From Calliopum simillimum (taxonomy: Eukaryota; Arthropoda; Insecta; Diptera; Lauxaniidae), in assembly GCA_951812925.1 (NCBI GenBank), contig OX638368.1, positions 71,396,422 to 71,460,421 on the forward strand: 64,000 bases of DNA, given 5' to 3'. The notes below the pieces were generated by a model. It was not told the origin of the DNA and did not search any database. It saw only the letters and a program-made list of their open reading frames with translations. The translations under genes and the position numbers were made by a program. This document shows positions 11,152 through 20,599 of this stretch, piece by piece; positions within the stretch are counted from its first letter, which is position 1, and each line of letters begins with the position of its first letter.

Positions 11152-11346
11152 GTGGGATTAGACTTTACTTTCCAAATTGATTTCATACTAAAATCTTGGT
11201 ATTGGGCTCATTTTTTTACAGTTAAAGAAAGTGCCAAAGTTTTTTTTTTACTAGGTATATTTTTGATCATATTCATCATTGTTTTCCTATTAAACCATGA
11301 TGAGTTACGTTACAAATTATATCTGTCGTTAAAGGTCATAGACTAG
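11152..11346 (+). other. Unassigned short ORF inside FB1 long copy
   Basis: A 64-codon frame starting MGLDFTFQIDFILKSWYW, with a hydrophobic run FFLLGIFLIIFIIVFLL. I recognise no family. The interior of FB1 is where a transposase would be expected, but this segment is AT-rich and may be open by chance. Confidence 0.15.
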
Positions 11347-12162
11347 TGTATTGATAAATAGTATTTGCAAAAAAGTGTTCTTGCAAACATCTGTATTATA
11401 CCGCAACAAACAAAACAGTTATGGGTGTCCCGTACAAACGCACAAATCGATGTAATTAATTTTCTGTCTACACACTTAACGGTTTAATTTTATTAGCATT
11501 TTATTTAAAGCTAGTTACTTGCGTACTCTTAAAAAGTGCAGTAATTTTCGGATTTTATTTTGCCTAAAGTATAATAATTAGTATTTTATTACTTGTCCCG
11601 TACAAACACAATATTTATTTTATTAAGATTTCTACTAATTTTTTTCTAATATTGTTGAAAAAACTCTTTAAAAATTATTGATATGGGTACGGTCACCGTT
11701 GGTTACTGCTTTTCTATGAACTATAAGACTCAGGGGGCTTTACTATGTATATGCACTGAGAAATTGTGACTTTTAATTATATGAGATATGAGCAAAACTG
11801 CTATATAAAAATGAAATGGTGTTCATATAGGGAAGTTCAAGTATAACGTAAGCATACTTATTTAGGTGGGGAGTGGTTCAAGATTTGCTTATTGTTGCTT
11901 ATACAGGAGGAGAGGTCGATAAAATTCTTACGTAAGACAAAAAATATTTAAATTAAAGTCTAACTTTATCCCTTAAAATTGATTTAAAGTGTCAACGATT
12001 TTTTCAATTTCCGTATGACCGCTATTGCTTTAATTATAAAAATAATTTAGTTCCTGAATTTTTGGTCGTATTTGAAAATCTGCTTACGTTTAATCATAAG
12101 AGAGGGGTTCGTGCTCACGATTTGTTAATTTTTGCATATACCATTGAAAATCTGCTTACGTA

Positions 12163-12372
12163 ATGCTTAAACAGCATCTATGTAACTTATGGACACATCC
12201 CAAAGGCGTGGTTCACGGAGTCGGTGGTAATGTGAAACGACTTGTAAGTCAAAAAGGTCGAAGTCAAAGAGAAGGTGCCGTAGTCAATAACGCAAAAGAT
12301 TTCGCGACACTAGCAGCCACTTTAGTACCCTCTACGAGAATTTTTTTCATTTCTGAATCAGATATAGCTTAA
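12163..12372 (+). pseudogene. Coding relic in FB1 interior (HPKGVVHGVGGNVKR motif)
   Basis: A 69-codon frame: LWTHPKGVVHGVGGNVKRLV, then KDFATLAATLVPSTRIFFIS. The pattern resembles an H-G-K-G-x2-D-G-x-G-G-x2-K-R motif that I recall from uncharacterised, transposon-associated insect proteins; I cannot confirm it here. Its G+C and residue balance differ from the surrounding AT-rich noise, which supports real coding ancestry. The start at 12163 is arbitrary, as upstream sequence has stops. It is likely a fragment of a larger protein carried by FB1, possibly its transposase. Confidence 0.4.
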
Positions 12373-12972
12373 AAAATTAAAAATGTTCATCCATGAGCCT
12401 ATCCCAGGAATATCAAAAGTTCATTAAATTTCAGTTAATGGCCATCAAGTAACATGCAAAAAACACGCTTGGGGTAATCATAGTGTTATATTTTCACTTA
12501 AAAAATGATTTAAAACTAATTAAATATACATGTATTTCGTACGAGTCCCGTAAAAACAAAAATGTCCCGTACAAACAATTTAATTTTTATTTAATAACTG
12601 TCATTTAAATAAATATTTTTTCAAACTTTCATTGTTTTTCTATACCTTGACCGTTAGTCTAACCAAAAATATTTTTGCTAAATTTTAAAGCTTATTAATT
12701 TCGCTAAAAACTTGCTACAAAGTCAAAAAATGGAAAGTATGGTAGATTTGGGCTGTCCCGTACAAACGAACTTCTTTTCTTATTAATTACTCACTATCTA
12801 TAAATATTATTAAGAACAAATAATTGGTTTTAATAGGTCTATATCACACAAAATAAATGTACTAGACGCTTTTTTTGATAACATTCTGGTTTGTTTTTAA
12901 TTTAACTTTTAAACTCAAAAAATGCGTACGATTTGACCCGTACCAACTTTGGAATGCTCCGTTTGCTAGCCA

Positions 12973-13240
12973 CAGTAATTTTACATAAGGGTAGAGTAAG
13001 TGGGCGGCCTGTGGCCGCAGCTCAGGATTTAGAACTCCCAAAAATCCAACACCGGCTTCGCGGCGGCCTTCGGTCGCGAATCAGTCTATAATATATCCAA
13101 CACCTAGTTCGCTAGCCACAGTAATTTTACATAAGAGTAGGGGTAAGTGGGCGGCCAACGGCCGCAGCTCAGGATTTAAAACTCCCAAAAATCCAACACC
13201 TGCTTCGCGACGGCCTTCGGTCGCGGATCAGTCTATAACA
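12973..13240. repeat. Tandem ~145-bp GC-rich modules in FB1 long copy
   Basis: Two units starting CACAGTAATTTTACATAAG at about 12971 and 13117 (about 146 bp period), with GTGGGCGGCC, CAGCTCAGGATTTA and CGGCTTCGCGGCGGCCTTCG. They end CCAACACCTAGTTCGCTAGC. Nearly identical to the tandem pair at 7361-7600. Confidence 0.8.
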
Positions 13241-13792
13241 TCCAACACCATATAAATTTTTTAAATGGATTATTGCAAAAATTTTGTTCAATCTTAATTT
13301 AATTTTTCGGACATAACCCCTATTGGGATTATGTCCGAAAAATTTGCGCATAACGCCCATGACCCAAATGGGGATTATGTCCGAACATTTTTCGGTGGGG
13401 ATTATGTCCGTTGGGACTATGTCCGGTACCCAAGCTTTTTATTTGGCGATTGGTTATTTAAATAGCCTATAATTAGCCTATAATTATTGAATACTTTCTT
13501 TAGTACAAAATATTTTTTTTTCGAAATCGCTCTGCTAGCTTAAACTTACCTAGCAGAATCTTTTTTTTTTAAATGGAAAGCTTTTTATTTGGCGATTGGG
13601 TATATAAATAGCCTATAATTATTGACTACTTACTTTAGTTCAATATACGTCCCGCATGTGTTTTCTCGAAATAGCTCTGCTAGCTTAAACTTACGCTAGC
13701 AGAGCAAACTTTTTTTTTAAAAAAATGAAGAGCCTAAAATTCGGCGTTTGGGTCCATTTTCGCTCTGCTAGCTTAGTGTACCTAAATGATGC

Positions 13793-14350
13793 CATATTAT
13801 CATACAAAAATTTCGACAGACTATCTTTACATAGAAGATTTACATTAAAATCACCACAGATAACAACAAAATTGAAATCAATAGCAAGATTAGACAATTC
13901 AGAGAAAAACGGATCCAAGCTACTACATTTACTGGGATTATTAACACAAGACACTAGCAATTTAGTAGAATTATTTGATAAACAAATATTCAAAAACTCA
14001 ACACTGCTATTAGATTTACTGACAAGTTTCGCGTTTAAATTATTTCTATAGTATATGGCAACGCCACCCCATCTTTTGTCAGGTCTGTCGTTCCGAAATA
14101 GTCTAAAATTATTCACATTATACACAGCGTCACTCACATTGCTGAGAAACCAGGTTTCAGATACACATATAACATCAATTGACGAATCCTCAAAGACGAA
14201 TTTAATATACTCCAATTTACTTGAATTGAGGCTTCTTGCATTAAAATGCACAATTTTGAGCCAAGAGTGCTGCGCACAAAGAACGTTAAGCATTATTTTG
14301 TTACCTTCGTCAATGTCATTACAGACAGTGCCATTGCTAGGATCGGACAT
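13793..14350 (-). pseudogene. Non-LTR copy J1, ORF2 N-terminus (APE-type endonuclease)
   Basis: The minus frame starts at 14350 with MSDPSNGTVCNDIDEG and reads KIVHFNARSLNSSKLEYIKF, VICVSETWFLSNVSD, FRLFRNDRPDKRWGGVAIYY, LVSCVNNPSK and VVICGDFNVNLL before running into FB2. N-A-R-S-L, V-x-E-T-W, R-x-x-R-x-x-x-G-G-V-A-I and G-D-F-N are the conserved endonuclease motifs of Jockey/CR1-group elements. About 180 codons are uninterrupted. It matches J2's 52742-53398 block by block. No ORF1 is visible upstream, so J1 is probably 5'-truncated or ends near 14400. Confidence 0.9.
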
Positions 14351-15087
14351 AACAGAAGAAATTATAACAAAAAGAAATAGGCAAAGACCGCAAATTATTT
14401 AAGCTAGATATCCATCTCAATTTAGAAAAATTTGTAAGTATTAAAGAATAAAAAAATATTGAAAGAAATAAAAGGAAAAGAAGGGAATATTTTAAAATAA
14501 TAATAATTATCAAACTTAAAATAACCATAAATATACTTAATACTAAAAGTCGGCAATCCTTAAACATTTTTATTTTTATTTTGGACTGCGCTCAATCGCA
14601 ACTATACCTACTATTAAGTTGAGTGGGATGATCAACTTCATAAGTATCGCCATCATCGAATCTCTTGACAAAGACAGCCAAAACATATGTAATAAATTTC
14701 CATGTTAACACTTGCTTTCGTCTGTTGTTGAAAAATTGCAAAAATGACTGTTTAATTAGTTCAATATAAAATTATCATACTTCAATTTAGAAAAAGCGCG
14801 TTGGTACTTTCATTAGTACTATACAAGCAAAAAAAACAGTCAATAAACTAACTTCATAATTTATCTAGGGGAACCTGCCTATCTATCATTAAAATTCTCG
14901 TAATTTCGAGAGCCTGCATTGTATGTGGAAAACAAATCCGCCCTTGTAGGTTTTAATTGTAGCTAGAGTAGCATGTCTCAAAACCAGAGTGTGTTACCAA
15001 CTAACAATTTGGCAATTTTTCACAACAGACGGCGCTAGTGAGCCTTATGATTTATTCATAATGGCGATCCTGTTCAGAGAGTTTACT
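14351..15087. other. No gene seen; AT-rich flank of J1
   Basis: AT-rich sequence with poor coding signal. It contains AGCCAAAACATATGTAATAA near 14671, echoing GCCGAAACATATGTAATAAT at 15250. I see no ORF, TIR pair or RNA structure that I can support. Confidence 0.6.
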
Positions 15088-15170
15088 CGTGACCTATAGT
15101 ACAATCGCTTAAGCACCGCGTTCTCTTTCATTAGAAAACCGGAGTCACGGGTTCGAGTACGGTTTCTGGC
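15088..15170 (+). repeat. tRNA-like head of a SINE-like repeat
   Basis: Box-B-like GGGTTCGAGTAC at 15149-15160. Upstream, GTGACCTATAGTACAATCGC (15089-15108) could be a worn box A about 45 bases before box B. A GGTTTCTGGC segment follows where a 3' acceptor strand would be. Strong B box, weak A box and no good acceptor stem argue for a tRNA-derived relic. It is followed within 25 bases by a hammerhead-like core at 15191. Confidence 0.45.
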
Positions 15171-15190
15171 AAGATTTAACTAAAACTGAT

Positions 15191-15290
15191 CTGATGAGGC
15201 TATATACATGTTTATATATGAAAATATATAAATATGTATGTGGAAGTAGCCGAAACATATGTAATAATAATAATACTAGATTGTTATTAT
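15191..15290 (+). ncRNA. Hammerhead-like core segment
   Basis: CTGATGA at 15191-15197 is followed by GGCTA (15198-15202), a long A/T-rich hairpin, TAGCC (15247-15251) and GAAA (15252-15255). That is the conserved core of a hammerhead ribozyme: CUGANGA, stem II, GAAA. A further stem AATAATAATAAT / TTATTATTAT follows where stem III could lie. I cannot find a convincing partner for stem I or a cleavage-site triplet in place, so self-cleavage is not supported. It may be a worn copy or coincidence. Confidence 0.35.
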
Positions 15291-15354
15291 TATGAATAAG
15301 TGGCATGTTAAAGACTAAGTTCTTCTATGCGAACGATTCAAATCAATAAATACT

Positions 15355-15711
15355 ATATATAAAAAAATCAGTAAAAGTCAAAATAAAGCGAAAAAGATCC
15401 AATATATCGAAAAAGGTCCAAAAGTTTCGAATAACATTGAAACACATCGAAGAAATCGGATAAAGTCCAAGTATATCAAAAAACATCCTATGTATCGGTA
15501 ACAGTTCAAATACACATATCGAAAAACATCCAATAGATATATCAAAAGAAGTAGAGAAGTTTCGAAAAATAGTGAAATAAAAAAAAAAAAATTTCGGAAA
15601 ACGTACAAAATATCGGTAAAAGTCCAGAAATGTCGAAAAACATCCTACATACCGGTAAAAGTCCAAAATTATTGGAAAACATTGAGGAAATCGATAAAAG
15701 TCCAAGTAAAT
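15355..15711. repeat. Degenerate array of AAAAGTCCAAA/ATATCGGAAAA units, block 1
   Basis: Irregular repeats of short phrases such as ATATCGAAAAAGGTCC, AAGAAATCGG and AAAACATCC with a loose ~30-35-base spacing. The same array continues at 23464-23520 and 23878-24235, so it was a single block split by a Tc1-like element and a non-LTR fragment. Minus-strand open frames across it are by-products of the repeat. Confidence 0.7.
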
Positions 15712-16410
15712 ACAGTTGTGCTCAAAAAAATAGTAGTGATACTACCGGTAAGCTTGTTTTTGTCATATCTAACTGATTATTTGAAGTTTCGATATTTTTT
15801 TTTACCAATTTGTAACGCTATGAAAGCATAATAAGAAGACCCACTACTTTCAATTTTTACGTACTTTTTCTAATTTTTATTTGAAAAACTCGCAGTTGAG
15901 CTGGAGTGGAATCGGCTAAGGTGATAGTTGATTGTTGATTATCAAAAATCACACTTTTGCTCTGTGTAAGGTGATTATCAACTTTGATTTTTGATTGTTG
16001 ACTATCAACTATCGCATTTTGCTCTGCGTAAGGTGATTGTCAGTTTGATAGTCACAGTTTTTGTATCAATTTCAAGCGATAGCTATTTTGCTATCGTTTT
16101 CACACATTCTGTAAACGTTTAACGCCGGAAAAAAGTTTTTTATGTAAAAAATTACTGATATTGCACTTTTCAGTAATTGCTTCCATTTTTCTAATACTGT
16201 TGGACCTTCGCGATAAGGAGCTATAACCACTATAAAGTTGAAAGTAACCTGTTGATTTCGATGAAAATATAATTTTGTTTCCACTTTCAATTAAAGAAGT
16301 AGCAATTTAAACTTTTGTAGGACATCACAAATATGTCAATGTTAATTGTCCTGCAGACTTAATTCAGCTGAAATCAGTCATTGATTAACAGCTTTTAGTG
16401 TAACGTTGAA

Positions 16411-16520
16411 TATGTATGTATTCTTCTCTAAATCATAGGAGCATTGGGCCAATATGAAACGTCTCCATACGTCACGACCCCTTGCGATGACTTTGATATT
16501 TTGCCACGACTCACACTGCG
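16411..16520 (-). pseudogene. RTE 3' end fragment (minus strand)
   Basis: ATATGTATGTATTCTTCTCT followed by AGGAGCATTGGGCCAATATG and CGTCTCCATACGTCACGACC. Read on the minus strand, this encodes the last residues of the RTE ORF (the ..ILA.CS end), then the GGAGAATACATACAT tail. It is about 110 bp, extreme 5'-truncation, the commonest fate of such insertions. Confidence 0.75.
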
Positions 16521-17429
16521 TTGGCTAATGGACAAAAATCAAAATTTTTTGTGACTCGAAACCTAATAATATTGGTATCAATCGACAGGTAATTGCATCA
16601 ATAAAATAAAAACAAAATATTTAGGAGAAAGAATCAGTTTTGGCTACGCTGTGACACTTCAAAGTTGAGATATTTTTCAAAAAAAATCATGTTTTATTCA
16701 ATTCGTTTTGGGTTCTCTTAAGCAAATAATTGAGCCGTTCAAAATGACAATGGGGCAAGTCCATTTTTAAAAAAATTGAGATAATGATATTTCAGATAAT
16801 ACTAAATATGATCTTTTAATCTGTAAAAAAATTTGGTCAGAAAAGTTCAGATACCCGATATATATGATATGGAAGTTTTTGCTATTAACGTTTTTATAAA
16901 TTTGTTAATTTTGAAAGTGGTGCAAGTCCATATTATAGTAGAGTAACGTTAGCATTTTATTTCGAAGTCAGGCAAAACTGCTCCGATTTTGATAATCTTG
17001 TTTTTAAAATGTGCAGAAATAAAAATGTGTGATCTTGTTTATATGCTATATAAAAAAGAGTTACATTTGTTCCTTGTAGACTCAGAGACTAGCAGAACGA
17101 TTTTAATGAAACTTTCGCAATAACTTAGTGTTAGAAAATGCTTCATCAAAGGCTAAAAAAGTGAGCGGTAACACGCCCCCAAAAAATTCCTCATACCTCC
17201 GAAACTACTTGACGCTGATAGCTGAAATACATATGAAAAAAGTACCATGGCAAATATTGACACGCGTTTAAAAAAAAGTCATATTCCTCTAAAAAAAGTG
17301 TTGACACGGATGGATGAGTTTTAGAAAATACGTAAAGATAAAGTAACACCGGGACACAATACGCCAATTTTTAGAACAGCATAAGTCAGATATTCCTGTT
17401 TGAAATTTATCTACCAAATATTATATTTT

Positions 17430-17715
17430 GCGATATATGACGAGTCAACGTAGTTCAGAAAAGGAGGGTGACACTTATCTGATTAAATCCGTTTTAAAAC
17501 CAGCTTATTTACGCATAATTGGAGCGTTCCTACCAAATTTCATCAAAATAGATTGAATTGTTTGCGATACATAACATTTCAAAGTGTCTATTTGTGAAAA
17601 AGTAAGGGTGGCACTCATTCAATTTTGACCATTTTTTAACAGTGTATCAATTTCGGCATTTCCTACTACATTTCATCAAAAAAGCTTGCATAGTTTGCGA
17701 CAGGCATTGAAATAA
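17430..17715. repeat. Tandem ~140-bp units with GTGGCACTCATT / ATTTCATCAAAA
   Basis: Successive units contain GGGTGACACTTATC (17466) and GGGTGGCACTCATTC (17608), each followed by CCTACCAAATTTCATCAAAA-type and GTTTGCGA sequence. A further unit lies beyond the nested insertions at 20085-20230 (GGTGTGACACTCATTTTTTG). The style matches fly minisatellites that flank GTGCCACGCC blocks. Non-coding. Confidence 0.55.
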
Positions 17716-18013
17716 GCTGTAATAATACCCTATTTCTGCAGTAATAACTTCAAATTTGCAGTAATAACTTCAAAAATATTGTAAAAAATTGTAATAATAA
17801 TTTTCACCCAAATTCATATTACTTTGTTTTGCGTTAGTCGTTGAAACTAAATACTCATTTTATTTCGTTTATAACCGTTTTAGTTGTCTAACCTCACCAA
17901 TTTGGGCTAAAATGTAGCAATCACAATAAGTACTCGGCAACTCTACTTTAAACATATTTTTATAAATGCATTCGAAGAAAATTTCGCTATAAATTTTCAA
18001 TTTTAAATTGAAC

Positions 18014-19094
18014 CACTATAGGTCAAAAGGCACACTTTTTTGGCCAAAATTCAATTTTTACAAGTGTTGCTATACAGTTTTTGTTGATGCAATGTAACGG
18101 AGAATACTTCATTACAAGCAAAAATGTTTTTTGTTTTGGTGTAAAATAATTTTCCGTTCCTCAGCGATGTGTCAAAGTTGATGCATTTGCATTTTACTGA
18201 GATAACTCGAAAAAGTCGTGATTTTAGCTCTTTTTTTAAATCAATAAAAAGTAATTAAAATAATTAGTTTTTTTCTAGAATAAAAATTTATAAAATTGAT
18301 GATGCTATGTATAATGCAATGTAGCTTAAAACATTTAAATATATTTTGGTTTTCTGTGGAAAAATATAAAATTCAAATTAGACCCCTGACTTTTAGTATT
18401 TTTTTTTTTTTAAATTTTGAACTTCGTGTGAGTTTTTAAAATTTTGTTGGATTTTGTTAGTCCTAGGAAACCCAAAACTAGTAAGACATTTCTCTTGTTA
18501 ATGATATTTAGAAATGTAGATGCCCGATTTTGCCCGTTTTTTAATGAATTTTTTTGTCAAGTAACTTTTTTCCGCAATTCCGATTTATTCAAAGTGTGGT
18601 TGCAAAAGATAAACAAAAAAGAAAAAGAAGAAGCTGTTTTTCAATTTCTTATTAATAAATACTGAAGATACTACTGGAACAAGAAACTTGAGTAAAAGTG
18701 TACATAATTTTTGCATTAGGTTTTTTGAAAAATAGAGATATTTGAGGTTAATGTACGAAAAATAAGTACTTTTGTTACTTTTGAGGTTAGTTATAGACTG
18801 CACAAAATTTTTTTTATTTTTTTTTGCATAATTTATAACTGAGTACCCCTTTTTACCTTCAAAACGAGCATTTAAAAAGTGGAAATGCTTAAAAACAAAA
18901 CCTTTCTGGTATGTGTTATTAATTTAGAGAATTTATTACGTGCCATTTTTGACCCGGTAGTCCAAGGGTTAAGATTTTTTCAGAATTGTTCTTTTAGTCT
19001 AGAGTCAACATAAGAACTACATTTGCAGTCGGTATCCATGATAATATGAACGTTATGAATTTTCTCCAAAAAGTGTACCTTTTGACCTATAGTG
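18014..19094. mobile_element. Inverted-repeat element, ends CACTATAGGTCAAAAGG
   Basis: Left end CACTATAGGTCAAAAGGCAC, right end the complement of CACTATAGGTCAAAAGGTAC. The flanks do not show a clean duplication outside CACTA; TATA or TA immediately inside the palindrome could be the target. The CACTA start could suggest En/Spm-type, but it may be chance. A 73-codon ORF at 18444 has no recognisable motif. Confidence 0.55.
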
Positions 19095-19137
19095 CATTGC
19101 CATGATATCTGTTATTTAATATTAATATTTAGTATTA

Positions 19138-19990
19138 CGCGACCTTAGAACAACAGGGTTCTAACTGACATTTTTTGTGAAATTGAGTTATATATTGCTT
19201 CGTACTAAATAGACCACGCTCTTTCGATTACCGCCACTAACGCTGAATCCGAATCTGGCATCAGAGTTGCTATATCTTATATGGTTTCGGAGATATCCTA
19301 TCATAAATGTCAAAAAATGATCAAAAACACGATTTTTGAGGTTGTTTAGAAGACGCACAAAATTGTTTTTCTCTTTTCTATTGAATGAAACAGTAAGTAC
19401 TATTCTTCTCCTTCAAAATGAGATACAAACTGGCCTCGTGTAATTTTTATTTAACAAGTTATACTCGATTTAAATGATACATAAAAGTATGTAATTCTTT
19501 CGAAAACCGTTTTTCGACCATTTTTCAAAAACTGCATAAATCTTAGGTGTTGGTTTTTCTAAGTCCAATTACTAACAAAATAAGCCATATCGGCTCAAAA
19601 TCGGGGCTTGTTTAACAAAATTACAAGATTTTATCTAATTTGCCTGCTCTCTTACAGAAACACAAAGTTCTATCTGAATAAAAAAAAAAAAATCTTACAG
19701 AAACACAAAGTTCTATCTGGCAGTTAGAACCTTGTTTCTCAATTTCAAGTACCTTATCGTTTAGCAACAAAGTTCTATCGACTTTTTTAAACTTAAATTC
19801 CTTATTAACTAGGCAACGTATTTTAATTATTTTAGTATCAATGAAATCCTCGCGACAATCAAATGCTTGTAGTATAAATAACATTGTGATTAAAATCAAT
19901 TCATAAAAGTTATACGACACGAAATATCCAAACATAGATTTCTCGAAAGTGATGTGAGTGTAGATAGAACCCTGTTGTTCTAAGGTCGCG
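19138..19990. mobile_element. Inverted-repeat element, ends CGCGACCTTAGAACAACAGG, ATTA duplication
   Basis: Left end CGCGACCTTAGAACAACAGG and right end the complement, flanked by ATTA (19134-19137 and 19991-19994). AAGTTCTATC-like phrases recur at 19669, 19709 and 19769, with AGAACCTTGTTTCTC near 19726, including a direct duplication of TTACAGAAACACAAAGTTCT. Minus-strand ORFs across this area come from the repeats. Family unknown. Confidence 0.65.
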
Positions 19991-20084
19991 ATTAATCACT
20001 TGAATAATACATTAAAAAAATTTTGCTAAAAATTGCAAATATAAACGAAAAAAAATTCTGCAGTAATAACCTGGTTTGCGAGAT

Positions 20085-20360
20085 ATAAAATATTTATGGA
20101 AAAGAAGGTGTGACACTCATTTTTTGTTCAGTGTATCACGTTCAGCACCTTCAAACAAATTTCATCACAATATCTTGTATAGTTTGCGAGATAAAGCGGA
20201 TTGTAACGAAAAAATGTGTGGCACAGTCTCAAAATTTTACTTCAAGCGTGGCCAAAAAAATTAACTTCAAAAAGTCTGATACAACTGAAATATTATCCCT
20301 TCATAATAAACGATTACAAAAATTTGTTAATTTTGAAAGTGAGGCAAGTCCATTTTGGTG
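20085..20360. repeat. Right-hand ~140-bp tandem units of the 16731-20568 element
   Basis: GGTGTGACACTCATTTTTTG and AAATTTCATCACAATATCTT, then GTTTGCGAGATAAAGC and GTGTGGCACAGTCTC. These continue the units at 17430-17715 after nested insertions. Several overlapping short ORFs exist but none resembles a protein family. Confidence 0.5.
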
Positions 20361-20599
20361 AAATGAAACCTTTATTTCTTGCCCTTCTTTTTAGCCAGCA
20401 CTTTAAACGCTATTGGATAATAAACTAACATTATCTAGCAACACGTAATCCAAAAAAAAAATGTCCATTAATTCTTACCAATATTTTTAAATTAACTAAA
20501 ACGCCAACCTTTAAGTATCTCGGAATAACAAAAAGTGGACTTGCACCATTGTCATTTTTAACGGCTCAATAATCAAAAATTTGTCTTTTGATTAAACTA

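Larger units (their letters stand above)
10798..13431. mobile_element. Foldback-like element FB1, long copy, nested in FB2
   Basis: Starts GGTGCCGTGACATAGTCCCC and ends with the complement of GGGTACCGGACATAGTCCC. The 9-bp direct repeat AAGCTTTTT sits at 10789-10797 and 13432-13440. Ends carry several GGACATAATCCCC/ATGGGGATTATGTCC palindromes and two ~145-bp GC-rich modules near the right end (12973 and 13117). The 1.9-kb interior (11065-12955) is absent from the short copy and contains six plus-oriented GTCCCGTACAAACG-like phrases and a small relic reading frame at 12163. Confidence 0.85.
9215..13783. mobile_element. Foldback-like element FB2 with 9-bp duplication
   Basis: The 9-bp direct repeat AAATGATGC lies exactly at 9206-9214 and 13784-13792. 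The element starts AGGTCCATTAAGCTAGCAGA and ends with the complement of AGGTACACTAAGCTAGCAGA. The two arms are long, multi-unit inverted repeats built from GCTAGCAGAGCGATTTCG, AAGTATTCAATAATTATAGG and CCAATCGCCAAATAAAAAGC phrases, each repeated two or more times per arm. Excision restores the J1 frame (ASF joined to GMSVVNDS). It hosts a palindromic MITE pair (9564-10145), a GC-rich module (10461-10690) and an FB1 long copy (10798-13431). Confidence 0.88.
16731..20568. mobile_element. 3.8-kb inverted-repeat element, ends TGAGCCGTT, 5-bp duplication
   Basis: Left end TGAGCCGTTCAAAATGACAA and right end the complement of TGAGCCGTTAAAAATGACAA, flanked by a direct ATAAT on each side (16726-16730 and 20569-20573). 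GCAAGTCCA phrases occur near 16754, 16923, 20344 and (inverted) 20535. The interior holds ~140-bp tandem units and nested elements at 18014-19094 and 19138-19990. No transposase recognised; the superfamily is open. Confidence 0.65.

Noticed and set aside
15343..15705. 120-codon minus-strand ORF with FDISIGCF-like repeats
   Set aside because: It is produced by the degenerate ATATCGGAAAA array; the residues follow the nucleotide repeat.
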